From assembly GCF_033096465.1 (NCBI RefSeq), contig NZ_AP028156.1:3304501-3368500 (forward strand): a stretch of DNA of 64,000 nt, read 5' to 3'. The notes under the pieces were generated by a model. That model was not told the DNA's origin and made no database searches. It worked only from the letters and a program-made list of their open reading frames with translations. The position numbers were made by a program, and so were the translations under genes. How positions within the stretch are numbered: position 1 is the first letter of the stretch; the number at the start of each line of letters is the position of its first letter. This stretch comes from Blautia luti. Its GTDB lineage: Bacteria; Bacillota; Clostridia; Lachnospirales; Lachnospiraceae. Below are positions 44,272-53,334 of the stretch, piece by piece.

Positions 44272-47200
44272 TTACTCTTCGTCATCGTCTTCAAGAGCTT
44301 CATCCAGCTCAATGAAGTCGTCATCCTCATCTTCGTCCTCGTCAATATCAACGAGTTCTTCTCCGTCAAACTCCTGCTTTGTATAGCCGTGTTTGCCGTA
44401 GTCTTCTTCTCTGTCGTGATGTCTTCTGGAATCTCCTTCGATAACAGAACGAAGATCTGTATCGCCGTAATCTACAGATTCAAGAAGATGTACTTCTGTA
44501 TTGTCATCCTTGAGTACCTTCACATCCAGACCAAGAGACTGAAGCTCTTTTAAGAGAACCTTGAAGGATTCCGGAATACCCGGCTCAGGAATATTGTCAC
44601 CCTTGATGATCGCTTCGTATGTCTTCACACGACCAACAACATCATCGGATTTCACTGTCAGGATTTCCTGCAGTGTGTAGGATGCGCCGTATGCTTCCAG
44701 TGCCCAAACCTCCATCTCACCAAAACGCTGTCCACCGAACTGAGCTTTACCACCCAGAGGCTGCTGTGTTACCAGAGAGTAAGGACCTGTAGAACGTGCA
44801 TGGATCTTATCATCAACCAGATGATGCAGTTTCAGATAGTGCATGTGACCGATTGTTACAGGGCTGTCGAAGTATTCACCTGTACGTCCGTCACGAAGGC
44901 GTACTTTACCATCTCTGGAGATCGGAACGCCTTTCCACAATGCTCTGTGAGCTTTATTCTCATCCAGATACTGCATTACATCAGGTGCTAAAATGTCTTT
45001 GTATTTCTCACGGAACTCTTCAAAGTCTTCTGTGTTTACATAGTCGTTTGCAAGTTCCAGTGTATCCTGGATATCATGCTCGTTGGCGCCCTGGAAAATA
45101 GGAGTTGCAACGTTGAATCCAAGTGCTTTCGCTGCAAGGCTTAAGTGAATCTCCAGAACCTGTCCGATATTCATTCGGGAAGGCACACCCAGAGGGTTCA
45201 GCACGATATCAAGCGGACGTCCGTTCGGAAGGAATGGCATATCTTCAACAGGAAGTACACGGGAAACAACACCTTTGTTACCGTGACGTCCGGCCATCTT
45301 ATCACCAACGGAAATCTTTCTCTTCTGTGCGATGTAGATACGTACGGACTGGTTTACACCAGGGGACATCTCATCGCCATTCTCTCTTGTAAATACCTTG
45401 GCATCTACGACAATACCGTATTCACCGTGTGGTACTTTCAGAGAAGTATCACGAACTTCACGTGCTTTCTCACCGAAGATTGCACGAAGAAGTCTCTCTT
45501 CTGCAGTAAGCTCTGTCTCTCCCTTAGGAGTAACTTTACCAACAAGGATATCACCGGCACGTACTTCTGCACCGATACGGATGATACCACGCTCATCCAG
45601 ATCCTTCAGTGCGTCGTCGCCGACACCAGGAACGTCACGTGTAATCTCTTCCGGTCCAAGTTTGGTATCACGGGCTTCTGCCTCATATTCTTCAATATGA
45701 ACAGATGTATAAACATCGTCCATAACAAGTCTCTCACTAAGAAGTACAGCATCCTCGTAGTTGTAACCTTCCCAGGTCATGAATCCGATCAGTGGGTTCT
45801 TACCAAGGGCAAGTTCTCCGTTTGCTGTAGAAGGACCATCTGCGATAACCTGTCCTGCCTCTACGTGCTCACCCTGGAATACGATTGGCTTCTGATTGTA
45901 GCAGTTGCTCTGGTTACTTCTTAAATATTTGGTCAGATGGTAATCATCTTTTGTTCCATCGTCGTTCTTGATGCTGATGTCTGTAGATGTGGAACGAAGT
46001 ACAGTACCGGCTTTCTTTGCAACTACGCAGACACCGGAGTCGACTGCTGTCTTAACTTCCATACCTGTACCAACTACAGGAGCTTCTGTTGTAAGAAGCG
46101 GTACGGCCTGACGCTGCATGTTAGATCCCATCAGCGCACGGTTAGCATCGTCGTTCTGAAGGAACGGAATCAGTGCTGTAGCAACAGAGAATACCATACG
46201 AGGAGATACGTCCATGTAATCAAACATATGACGCTCATACTCCTGAGTCTCTTCACGGAAACGACCGGATACATTCTTATGAATGAAGTGTCCTTCTTCG
46301 TCCAGAGGCTCGTTGGCCTGTGCTACATGGTAATTATCCTCTTCATCTGCGGTCATATATACAACTTCATCTGTTACACGAGGATTCTTAGGATCTGTTT
46401 TATCGATCTTACGGTATGGTGCCTCGATAAATCCGTACTGATTGATTCTCGCATAGGATGCAAGAGAGTTGATCAGACCGATGTTAGGACCTTCAGGGGT
46501 CTCAACAGGGCACATTCTTCCGTAATGTGAATAGTGGACATCTCGAACCTCGAATCCGGCTCTGTCTCGTGACAGACCACCAGGTCCCAGGGCGGAAAGA
46601 CGTCTCTTGTGGGTCAGCTCACCAAGAGGGTTGTTCTGATCCATGAACTGTGACAGCTGGGAAGAACCGAAGAACTCTTTCACTGCTGCAGTTACAGGTT
46701 TGATATTGATCAGGGACTGCGGAGAAATGTTCTCTGTGTCCTGAGTTGTCATTCTTTCACGAACCACACGCTCCAGTCTGGAAAGACCGATTCTGTACTG
46801 GTTCTGAAGCAGCTCGCCTACCGCACGGATACGACGGTTGCCCAGGTGGTCGATATCATCGGCATTACCAAGGCCATATTCCAGATGCATATTGTAGTTG
46901 ATAGAAGCAAAGATGTCTTCTTTTGTAATATGCTTCGGAATCAGATCGTGGATATCTCTGTGGATTGCTGCGATTCTGTCTTCTAATGTGTCATTTTCTT
47001 CCAGAATGTTTTCGAGAACAGGGTAGTATACTAATTCTGTAACACCGATGCTCTTCGGATCTTCGATCTCTGGGAGATAGTGGCGGATGTCAACCATTAA
47101 GTTGGAAAGAACCTTGATTCTGCGGTCTTCCTCGCCGAGGATCCATACATATGGAACGGCGCTGTTCTGGATGGTATTTGCCATTTCTTTGGTTACAACA

Positions 47201-48135
47201 GTTCCCTCTTCTGCCAGGATCTCGCCTGTAGAAGCATCAACAACATCCTCAGCCAGTTTATGGCCAACGATTCTTCTGTTGAGGTGGAGTTTCTTGTTGA
47301 ATTTATAACGTCCAACTTTCGCAAGGTCATATCTTCTCGGGTCAAAGAACATTGCGTTGATCAGGCTCTCCGCACTCTCAACTGCAAGTGGCTCACCCGG
47401 ACGGATTTTCTTGTATAATTCAAGAAGACCTTCCTGATAGTTAGTGGATGTATCCTTTGTAAAACTTGCAAGGATCTTTGGCTCTTCGCCGAAGAGATCA
47501 ATGATCTCAGCATTGCTTCCTACACCAAGTGCACGGATCAGAACAGTGATCGGAACCTTTCTTGTTCTGTCCACACGTACATAGAAAACATCATTGGAGT
47601 CTGTCTCATATTCCAGCCATGCACCTCTGTTCGGGATAACAGTACTGGAGAACAGTCTCTTACCAAGTTTATCATGCGCAATCGCGTAATAGATTCCAGG
47701 GGAACGTACTAACTGGCTGACAATTACACGCTCAGCACCATTGATGACAAAGGTACCGGTAACTGTCATAATAGGTAAATCTCCCATGAAAATCTCGTGT
47801 TCGTTGATTTCCTCTGTTTCTTTATTAATCAGTCTCACTCGAACCTTCAAAGGTGCGGCGTAAGTTGCGTCACGTTCTTTACACTGTTCGATATTGTATT
47901 TCGCATCTTTCTCGTCAAATGTAAAGTCGATGAATTCCAGACTGAGCTTTCCGCCGTAATCTGCGATCGGAGAAATGTCATCAAAGACTTCCCTCAGTCC
48001 TTCATCAAGAAACCATTTGTAAGAATCTCTCTGGACTTCGATCAGGTTCGGCATTTCCAGGACTTCTTCTTGTCTCTGGTAGCTCATACGCATGCTTTTT
48101 CCAGTTTTTACAGAACGAATTCTGTTTTTTTCCAT
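44272..48135 (-). CDS. rpoB: DNA-directed RNA polymerase subunit beta
   Basis: 1287 residues, full length. The rifampicin-binding region shows the sensitive consensus ([21 protein letters not shown], then [10 protein letters not shown]). The catalytic lysines in [12 protein letters not shown] and the C-terminal clamp segment [20 protein letters not shown] are intact. An acidic C-terminal extension of about 60 residues follows. It has its own promoter downstream of an rplL terminator, so its expression is partly uncoupled from rplJL. Confidence 0.99.
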   Translation of the reverse strand: MEKNRIRSVKTGKSMRMSYQRQEEVLEMPNLIEVQRDSYKWFLDEGLREVFDDISPIADYGGKLSLEFIDFTFDEKDAKYNIEQCKERDATYAAPLKVRVRLINKETEEINEHEIFMGDLPIMTVTGTFVINGAERVIVSQLVRSPGIYYAIAHDKLGKRLFSSTVIPNRGAWLEYETDSNDVFYVRVDRTRKVPITVLIRALGVGSNAEIIDLFGEEPKILASFTKDTSTNYQEGLLELYKKIRPGEPLAVESAESLINAMFFDPRRYDLAKVGRYKFNKKLHLNRRIVGHKLAEDVVDASTGEILAEEGTVVTKEMANTIQNSAVPYVWILGEEDRRIKVLSNLMVDIRHYLPEIEDPKSIGVTELVYYPVLENILEENDTLEDRIAAIHRDIHDLIPKHITKEDIFASINYNMHLEYGLGNADDIDHLGNRRIRAVGELLQNQYRIGLSRLERVVRERMTTQDTENISPQSLINIKPVTAAVKEFFGSSQLSQFMDQNNPLGELTHKRRLSALGPGGLSRDRAGFEVRDVHYSHYGRMCPVETPEGPNIGLINSLASYARINQYGFIEAPYRKIDKTDPKNPRVTDEVVYMTADEEDNYHVAQANEPLDEEGHFIHKNVSGRFREETQEYERHMFDYMDVSPRMVFSVATALIPFLQNDDANRALMGSNMQRQAVPLLTTEAPVVGTGMEVKTAVDSGVCVVAKKAGTVLRSTSTDISIKNDDGTKDDYHLTKYLRSNQSNCYNQKPIVFQGEHVEAGQVIADGPSTANGELALGKNPLIGFMTWEGYNYEDAVLLSERLVMDDVYTSVHIEEYEAEARDTKLGPEEITRDVPGVGDDALKDLDERGIIRIGAEVRAGDILVGKVTPKGETELTAEERLLRAIFGEKAREVRDTSLKVPHGEYGIVVDAKVFTRENGDEMSPGVNQSVRIYIAQKRKISVGDKMAGRHGNKGVVSRVLPVEDMPFLPNGRPLDIVLNPLGVPSRMNIGQVLEIHLSLAAKALGFNVATPIFQGANEHDIQDTLELANDYVNTEDFEEFREKYKDILAPDVMQYLDENKAHRALWKGVPISRDGKVRLRDGRTGEYFDSPVTIGHMHYLKLHHLVDDKIHARSTGPYSLVTQQPLGGKAQFGGQRFGEMEVWALEAYGASYTLQEILTVKSDDVVGRVKTYEAIIKGDNIPEPGIPESFKVLLKELQSLGLDVKVLKDDNTEVHLLESVDYGDTDLRSVIEGDSRRHHDREEDYGKHGYTKQEFDGEELVDIDEDEDEDDDFIELDEALEDDDEE

Positions 48136-48231
48136 TGACGTTTCACCCCTGTTTTTTCTTTAAATTTATTATAACTTGACCCTTTTTGTCAAAGACATAA
48201 AGGCACATCTTGCCATAATATAGCATTCTTC

Positions 48232-48260
48232 ACTATAGCACAGCAAATTGTACCTGTCAA
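48232..48260 (-). promoter_or_regulatory. rpoBC promoter
   Basis: Consensus TTGACA (48260-48255), 17-base spacer, TATAGT (48237-48232), about 95 bases before rpoB. Confidence 0.85.
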
Positions 48261-48320
48261 TCACTTTTTTGATATTTTTTAAATTATTTTTATTGTTTCT
48301 TATGCAAAATATTCTGTCTG

Positions 48321-48371
48321 TACCGGCATGGTAAATACGTATTGATCCAATACCTATTTACCATGCCGGTA
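48321..48371. repeat. long perfect inverted repeat in the rplL-rpoB gap
   Basis: TACCGGCATGGTAAATA (48321-48337) is the exact inverse of TATTTACCATGCCGGTA (48355-48371). Inside, TATTG/CAATA continues the pairing after a 2-base bulge, giving about 22 bp in total. It has no U-run and lies between the rplL terminator and the rpoB promoter. In read-through transcripts it would be a strong double-stranded target, for example for RNase III. Confidence 0.9.
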
Positions 48372-48385
48372 TCTCTGATTGTCTC

Positions 48386-48418
48386 AAAAAAAGCAGGAAC
48401 GCCAATGACATTCCTGCT
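48386..48418 (-). terminator. terminator or attenuator behind rplL
   Basis: AGCAGGAA/TTCCTGCT stem with an 11-base loop, followed on the minus strand by seven U. Confidence 0.85.
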
Positions 48419-48449
48419 CGCAATTTTTCTATATATAATAGAAAGATAA

Positions 48450-48824
48450 TTATTTAAGGTTAACCTTAGCGCCTTCAGCTTCAAGTTTTGTCTTGATGTC
48501 TTCAGCTTCTGCTTTGGATGCGCCTTCTTTAACAACCTTAGGAGCTCCGTCAACCATTTCTTTAGCTTCTTTAAGACCTAAGCCAGTTACTTCACGAACA
48601 ACTTTGATAACTTTAACTTTGTTTGGTCCAACTTCTGCAAGTTCTACGTCGAACTCATCTTTTTCTTCAGCTGCTTCTCCAGCTGCTCCAGCTGCTGCTA
48701 CTACAACACCTGCTGCTGCGGATACACCAAATTCTTCTTCACAAGCTTTTACTAAGTCGTTTAATTCTAATACAGATAATTCTTTGATTGCTGCAATAAA
48801 TTCTTCTGTTGTTAATTTTGCCAT
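48450..48824 (-). CDS. rplL: 50S ribosomal protein L7/L12
   Basis: 124 residues: N-terminal dimerisation helices ([29 protein letters not shown]), an Ala/Gly-rich hinge, and the C-terminal factor-binding domain with [21 protein letters not shown]. It forms the stalk that recruits elongation factors. It lies 67 bases behind rplJ. Confidence 0.99.
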   Translation of the reverse strand: MAKLTTEEFIAAIKELSVLELNDLVKACEEEFGVSAAAGVVVAAAGAAGEAAEEKDEFDVELAEVGPNKVKVIKVVREVTGLGLKEAKEMVDGAPKVVKEGASKAEAEDIKTKLEAEGAKVNLK

Positions 48825-48890
48825 TTTAATTTCCCTCCATATAATATATTTTAGATTCGTTCTTTTTGCGCCCTGAGGCGTTAATAATAA

Positions 48891-49394
48891 TTATTCAGCT
48901 GCTGCTTCAGAGCCGTTTTTCTCAGCGATCTGATTAAGCACACGAGCGAAGTTTGTAATCGGAGACTGGATGCTTCCAAGCAGTTTGCCAAGAAGTTCTT
49001 CTCTGGACGGGATTCCAGCCAGTGCCTGAATACCTGCCTGATCGTTGTAGTTTCCTTCAACGACACCTGCGATCAACTCTAAAGCCGGGTTCTTCTTTGC
49101 GAATTTATCAAGGATTCTTGCAGGAGCAGTTGCGTCTGTAGCAGAAATTGCCAGAGCGTTTGTTCCATGTAAGTGCTGGATAAGTTCTTCGCACTGAGTA
49201 CCTTCGAATGCACGATGCATCATTGTGTTCTTGTATACTTTATACTGAACACCAGCTTCTCTTAATTCCTTACGTAAAGCAGTATCCTGTTCAACTGTAA
49301 GACCGCTGTAGTTAACAAGTACTACAGATTCTGCATCTTTCACGTTGTTGATGATTTCTTCTACGATCGGTTGTTTAAGTTCTACTTTTGCCAT
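48891..49394 (-). CDS. rplJ: 50S ribosomal protein L10
   Basis: 167 residues from ATG 49394 (MAKVELKQP), with GGAGG 11 bases upstream. A GTG four codons earlier overlaps the ribosome-binding site and is unlikely. L10 anchors L7/L12 dimers to the ribosome and, when free, binds its own mRNA leader to repress the operon; that leader is visible upstream. Confidence 0.97.
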   Translation of the reverse strand: MAKVELKQPIVEEIINNVKDAESVVLVNYSGLTVEQDTALRKELREAGVQYKVYKNTMMHRAFEGTQCEELIQHLHGTNALAISATDATAPARILDKFAKKNPALELIAGVVEGNYNDQAGIQALAGIPSREELLGKLLGSIQSPITNFARVLNQIAEKNGSEAAAE

Positions 49395-49445
49395 GAAATG
49401 GTACACCTCCTTATAGATTTTGTATACCGCTGCAAATGAGTAAAG

Positions 49446-49474
49446 AAAAAGCCTTACTGCATGACAGTAAGGCT
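49446..49474 (-). terminator. attenuator terminator in the L10 leader
   Basis: GCCTTACTGTC/GACAGTAAGGC-type stem (GCCTTACTG with CAGTAAGGC) followed by five U on the minus strand, 52 bases before rplJ. Confidence 0.85.
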
Positions 49475-49562
49475 TGCGTAATCTTCCATAAAGAATACTT
49501 AGTCCTCGGTAGGCGTTTGCAACTTATGCCTTACGGCACCTACTGTCTTCGGCAGCGTTCTG
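49475..49562 (-). ncRNA. ribosomal protein L10 leader
   Basis: The 5' UTR contains the conserved kink-turn and paired elements of the Firmicute L10 leader: GCCGAAGACAGUAGGUGCC near its 5' end and the complementary GCCUACCGAGGACU about 40 bases later. A terminator follows. Binding of the L10-L12 complex would favour premature termination. Confidence 0.85.
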
Positions 49563-49566
49563 ATAT

Positions 49567-49595
49567 AGAATAGCACACAAAGATATGCTTGTCAA
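49567..49595 (-). promoter_or_regulatory. rplJL promoter
   Basis: Consensus TTGACA (49595-49590), 17-base spacer, TATTCT (49572-49567), starting the L10 leader. Confidence 0.83.
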
Positions 49596-49700
49596 GTATT
49601 TTTTACTTTTTATTCAAAAGGATATTCGCAATCCGCTTCGCTGCCTGCTTCTGCCACTTTTTCAGATGTCATATTCCTGTATATTTTCAAAGTTTCCAAA

Positions 49701-50330
49701 TTACTTTGTACCGAAAATTCTGTCTCCTGCATCCCCAAGTCCCGGGCAGATGTAGGCGTGGTCGTTTAATTCACGGTCAAGGTGACCGCAGTAAATCTGT
49801 ACATCCGGGTGTGCTTCGTGGAGACGTTTAAGTCCTTCAGGAGCTGCAATAATACACATAAATTTGATGTTCTTGCCGCCCTGTTTTTTGACGAAGTCAA
49901 TAGCTGCTTCTGCGGAACCGCCGGTTGCAAGCATCGGGTCTACGATGACTGCAATACGTTCATCAATGGATTCCGGAAGTTTGCAGTAGTATTCGTGCGG
50001 TTCATGTGTTACAGGATCACGATAGAGTCCTACATGACCTACTTTTGCTGACGGTACAAGTGTAAGGATGCTGTTTACCATTCCAAGACCTGCACGGAGA
50101 ACCGGAACAACTGCCAGTTTCTTTCCTGAGATCATCGGAGTCATACAGGTTTCGATCGGAGTTTCTACTTCTACATCTTCTACAGGAAGATCTCTCAGGG
50201 CTTCGTATCCCATAAGAATTCCGATCTCTTCTACCAGTTTACGGAATTCATTTGTTCCTGTATTCTTGTTTCTCAGCATAGAAATCTTGTGCTGGATCAG
50301 CGGGTGATCCATGATATAAACGTTTTCCAT
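49701..50330 (-). CDS. upp: uracil phosphoribosyltransferase
   Basis: 209 residues. The PRPP-binding loop is [19 protein letters not shown], with further family signatures [14 protein letters not shown] and the C-terminal [17 protein letters not shown] that recognises uracil. It makes UMP from uracil and PRPP for pyrimidine salvage. Monocistronic behind its own promoter; no PyrR-type leader structure was noticed. Confidence 0.98.
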   Translation of the reverse strand: MENVYIMDHPLIQHKISMLRNKNTGTNEFRKLVEEIGILMGYEALRDLPVEDVEVETPIETCMTPMISGKKLAVVPVLRAGLGMVNSILTLVPSAKVGHVGLYRDPVTHEPHEYYCKLPESIDERIAVIVDPMLATGGSAEAAIDFVKKQGGKNIKFMCIIAAPEGLKRLHEAHPDVQIYCGHLDRELNDHAYICPGLGDAGDRIFGTK

Positions 50331-50410
50331 TGTTTCGTTTCCTCTCTCAGTTGAATATTTGTCACGCTCTCCGGCACACCTGATAGTTGTACCGATTGCA
50401 CTGTTATCCT

Positions 50411-50438
50411 ATTATAATGCATAACCGCATTTTACAAA
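50411..50438 (-). promoter_or_regulatory. candidate upp promoter
   Basis: TTTGTA (50438-50433), 16-base spacer, consensus TATAAT (50416-50411), about 80 bases before upp. Confidence 0.5.
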
Positions 50439-50458
50439 AGGGAAAATTTTTATAATTT

Positions 50459-50641
50459 TTACATCTGTTTACGCACGATACGATATTCGTCGCCCATTTT
50501 AAAATATGGGCACTGGTGGAAATTTCCGGTGATAAATTTCACCATCTCGTCCTCATCGAGATTCACCTCGCAGGTATAGCATTCGTAATCGTCATCGTAG
50601 CTGTAGTTTACACAATATTCGCAGTTTACTGCATCGGACAT
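50459..50641 (-). CDS. DUF6472 small cysteine-rich protein
   Basis: 60 residues with a conserved cysteine pattern (CEYC at 8-11, CYTC at 21-24, CPYF near 45) and acidic loops, consistent with a small metal-binding fold. It matches the DUF6472 family of Clostridia, which has no known function. A GGAGGAAC site precedes the ATG. Confidence 0.75.
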   Translation of the reverse strand: MSDAVNCEYCVNYSYDDDYECYTCEVNLDEDEMVKFITGNFHQCPYFKMGDEYRIVRKQM

Positions 50642-50762
50642 CGTCTGGGTTCCTCCTGTTCAAGTTCTATCTTTTCTGATATACTATATTTTATTCTTAT
50701 AGTGATAAATCATTTTCATTTAGAGACCTGGCACTCTAGTTTTATAAAACGAGGTTACATTT

Positions 50763-51860
50763 ATGACATTATATCATATATCTATAAAAAAAATAATAAA
50801 ACGCTGTACTTTTTCCATATTTGCCGCATCTCTGCTGCTATCTTCGGCTGCTTTTTCCGGATGTTCTCTGAAAGCAAATACTGCTGAAAATTCTGATGCA
50901 GGATCACAGGAACCTGTTTCTGCTACTGCGATCAAATTGAATACCGCCGTTACTGTTACCATCTATGATTCCCAGGACCGGGAGCTGCTGACGGAATGTA
51001 TGAACCTGTGCGATAAGTATGAAAAAATTTTCAGCCGTACTGCAAGTGACAGTGAACTGTATCAGTTAAATCACAGGGAACTTACACCTGTAGCTGGAAC
51101 TGAGGACACTTTTCAGATATCGGATCCTCTGGCGGAATTGATCAGGAAGGGACTTTATTATTCAGAATTGTCGGAGGGGGCTTTTGACATTGCCATCGAA
51201 CCGCTGACTTCTCTGTGGGATTTCACTGCCGAAGATCCGCAGGTGCCGGAGGATAGGTTGATCCAGAAGGCGTTGACGAAATGTGATTATCATAATGTTT
51301 CTGTCAGTGATAATAACGAAGTTATATTAAAAACGGAAGATACTGCCATTGAGCTTGGCGCGATCGCAAAAGGGTATATTGCAGACCGCCTGAAAGACTA
51401 TCTGATCTCCCAGGGTGTAAAGAGTGCCATCATTAATCTTGGCGGAAATGTCCTCTGTATTGGTGGGAAACCGGATGATTCTTCTTTTAAGATCGGGATT
51501 CAAAAACCTTTTGCGGATCGAAGTGAGACGATCGCAGTTATGGATATTAAAGATAAGTCCGTGGTTTCTTCGGGAGTTTATGAGAGGTGCTTTGAGCAGG
51601 ATGGAACTTTGTATCACCATCTGCTGAACCCCAGAACGGGATATCCTTATGATAATGGATTGATCGCAGTTACGATCATTTCTGATGAGTCCGTAGATGG
51701 AGACGCATTAAGTACTACCTGCTTTGCACTTGGGCTTGAAGATGGAATGAAATTGGCAGAATCTCTGGATAATGTTCAGGCGTTTTTTGTAACTTCTGAT
51801 TATGAGATTCATTATACGAAAGATTTCCAGAAGAAAATTACGGTTACGGAAACTGATTGA
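50763..51860 (+). CDS. apbE: FAD:protein FMN transferase (ApbE)
   Basis: 365 residues with a lipoprotein signal (hydrophobic SIFAASLLLSSAAF followed by SGCS, lipobox Cys about residue 34), so it is anchored outside the membrane. The ApbE fold is clear: GAFDIAIEPLTSLWDF, ELGAIAKGYIADRL, INLGGNVLCIGG, HHLLNPRTGYPYDNG and DGDALSTTCFALGLEDGM. It attaches FMN covalently to threonine in flavoproteins such as RnfG/NqrC or extracellular reductases. No flavinylation target is visible nearby. It converges with the next gene, with only 2 bases between their stops. Confidence 0.95.
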   Translation: MTLYHISIKKIIKRCTFSIFAASLLLSSAAFSGCSLKANTAENSDAGSQEPVSATAIKLNTAVTVTIYDSQDRELLTECMNLCDKYEKIFSRTASDSELYQLNHRELTPVAGTEDTFQISDPLAELIRKGLYYSELSEGAFDIAIEPLTSLWDFTAEDPQVPEDRLIQKALTKCDYHNVSVSDNNEVILKTEDTAIELGAIAKGYIADRLKDYLISQGVKSAIINLGGNVLCIGGKPDDSSFKIGIQKPFADRSETIAVMDIKDKSVVSSGVYERCFEQDGTLYHHLLNPRTGYPYDNGLIAVTIISDESVDGDALSTTCFALGLEDGMKLAESLDNVQAFFVTSDYEIHYTKDFQKKITVTETD

Positions 51861-51862
51861 TC

Positions 51863-52627
51863 TCATCCCCAGATTCCGCTTCTCTGTTCTTCCAGGTGAT
51901 CCAGAATATAATTATAAATATCCACAGATACACTGTCCGGATAGTGTGTTCCATCCAGGGTTGAAAATCCCTCTGTTACCAGATGGGAATAGATATCTAT
52001 ATAAGTAACACCGCTTAAATTCGCCTGCATGGACGCATTGAAGCTCTCAATTTCCGCGTTGCTGGCATAGGGGTCGTTCTGTACCGGACCTACAGATACA
52101 AAATAGGTCTGGGCTCCTTTGGCAGACCATTCTGCAGCCTTGGCATTGATATAGCTGATGTAGGAATTTACATGATACAGGTCATTTACGCCCATCAGGA
52201 TGATCACTGCAGTGTTATCTCCGATCTCGTCCTCTACCTGGGGAACACCTGTAGAAACCATCCAGTCATATCCCATAGAAGAAAGGCAGGACCAGATACT
52301 GTCATCCTGCACTGCATCGCGAAGGCCTTCTGTTCTGGAATCACCGATGAAAATCCGTTTATCTGCTTCAACAGTGTCGGGATGATCCGGCTTGGTCAGC
52401 GTTCCCTGTGATGCCGGATCCGAAGTGTCTGCCGCAGGTGTCACCGTTGGTTCCGGGGTTGGAGTCGATGTCGGCGTTACTGTCAGCCCAGGCGTGGGAG
52501 ACGGCGTCACGGTTAATGCAGCCGGTCTGGGTGGTCCCGCTGTTTCTGCACCACAGACATTCGAGAACATACAGATCACGGCAAGACCTGCTGCCAAAAC
52601 TGTTTTTCTGATTTTATATCTTCCCAT
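51863..52627 (-). CDS. secreted SGNH/GDSL-type hydrolase
   Basis: 254 residues with a signal peptide (AAGLAVICMFSNVCGA), a Pro/Thr/Ser-rich linker of TPTP type to about residue 75, then an SGNH domain. Block I is IFIGDSRTEGLRD (Ser nucleophile), the block III Asn is in LMGVNDLYHV, and block V is DGTHYPD (catalytic His). Such enzymes remove acyl groups from polysaccharides or wall polymers. A Cys occurs near the end of the signal sequence (NVCGAE), so lipidation cannot be excluded. Confidence 0.85.
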   Translation of the reverse strand: MGRYKIRKTVLAAGLAVICMFSNVCGAETAGPPRPAALTVTPSPTPGLTVTPTSTPTPEPTVTPAADTSDPASQGTLTKPDHPDTVEADKRIFIGDSRTEGLRDAVQDDSIWSCLSSMGYDWMVSTGVPQVEDEIGDNTAVIILMGVNDLYHVNSYISYINAKAAEWSAKGAQTYFVSVGPVQNDPYASNAEIESFNASMQANLSGVTYIDIYSHLVTEGFSTLDGTHYPDSVSVDIYNYILDHLEEQRSGIWG

Positions 52628-52698
52628 ATTGCCTTCTCCCTTCCTGTTGTACTTGTTTGTTCATTCTCTGGCTCCGGCGAAACACCCATCCTGAATAT

Positions 52699-52956
52699 TT
52701 ACTGCATTCCCGGCATCATATCCGGCCATGAGAGGATTTCACGGGAAATGATTTCTTCGTAATCTCCCTCGATATCCTGACTTCTGCCAGCTTCAAATAC
52801 ATTCGTCTCGGCGCCCCAGACGCGGTCTTCATATTCCCATACATGAAATCTCAGACCCCGGAACATGAAATCCAGACTTCCGCATCCGTTCTCTTCTGTA
52901 TATTCATATTTTATGTTCTTTGTGTTTAACGCTTCCTGCACTTTTTCTAACCGCAT
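52699..52956 (-). CDS. small protein of unknown function
   Basis: 85 residues, acidic, one-domain, with a well-placed CAGGAGG site six bases before the ATG, which supports translation. Visible features are MRLEKVQEALNTKNIKYEY (alpha-beta start), GCGSLDFMFRGLRFHVWEYED, and a C-terminal DYEEIISREILSWPDM. No motif was recognised. It is probably transcribed with the SGNH gene that follows. Confidence 0.65.
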   Translation of the reverse strand: MRLEKVQEALNTKNIKYEYTEENGCGSLDFMFRGLRFHVWEYEDRVWGAETNVFEAGRSQDIEGDYEEIISREILSWPDMMPGMQ

Positions 52957-53227
52957 TAGAAATACCTCCTGTTTATCTGCGCAGTTTCTGTTTTTATACC
53001 GGCAGTTATTTATTGTAAAATATATCCCTGTGTATACCCCATTACATTAAATTTATTATAACATACTTTGCATAATGCTGTGTAATTGTAAAACACCTTT
53101 TATTATCATCTGGCATTCAGCCATGTTCATCTTTTCTCCTGCTGTTTCTCCATATTCGCCACTTACATGTAACCGAATATCAGCTTCGTTGAGTATAAGC
53201 CCCCGATCATCTATTGTCAAGAAATGC

Positions 53228-53272
53228 ACAAAATACCGCCTGCAGAGGTTTTTCTCTGAAGCGGTATTTCGT
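53228..53272 (-). terminator. terminator of the sulfate assimilation operon
   Basis: AAATACCGC/GCGGTATTT stem with an inner CAGAG/CTCTG helix, followed by a short U-run on the minus strand, 60 bases beyond the cysN stop. Confidence 0.75.
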
Positions 53273-53334
53273 TTTGTCATATGCAGTTATATAACCGGCA
53301 AAACTCTTCTGGTCTGCTACTATTTCGTCATCCC

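Noticed and set aside
53056..53280. 74-codon minus-strand frame after cysN
   Set aside because: Its start lies inside the cysN terminator hairpin and it has no convincing ribosome-binding site; the product resembles nothing.
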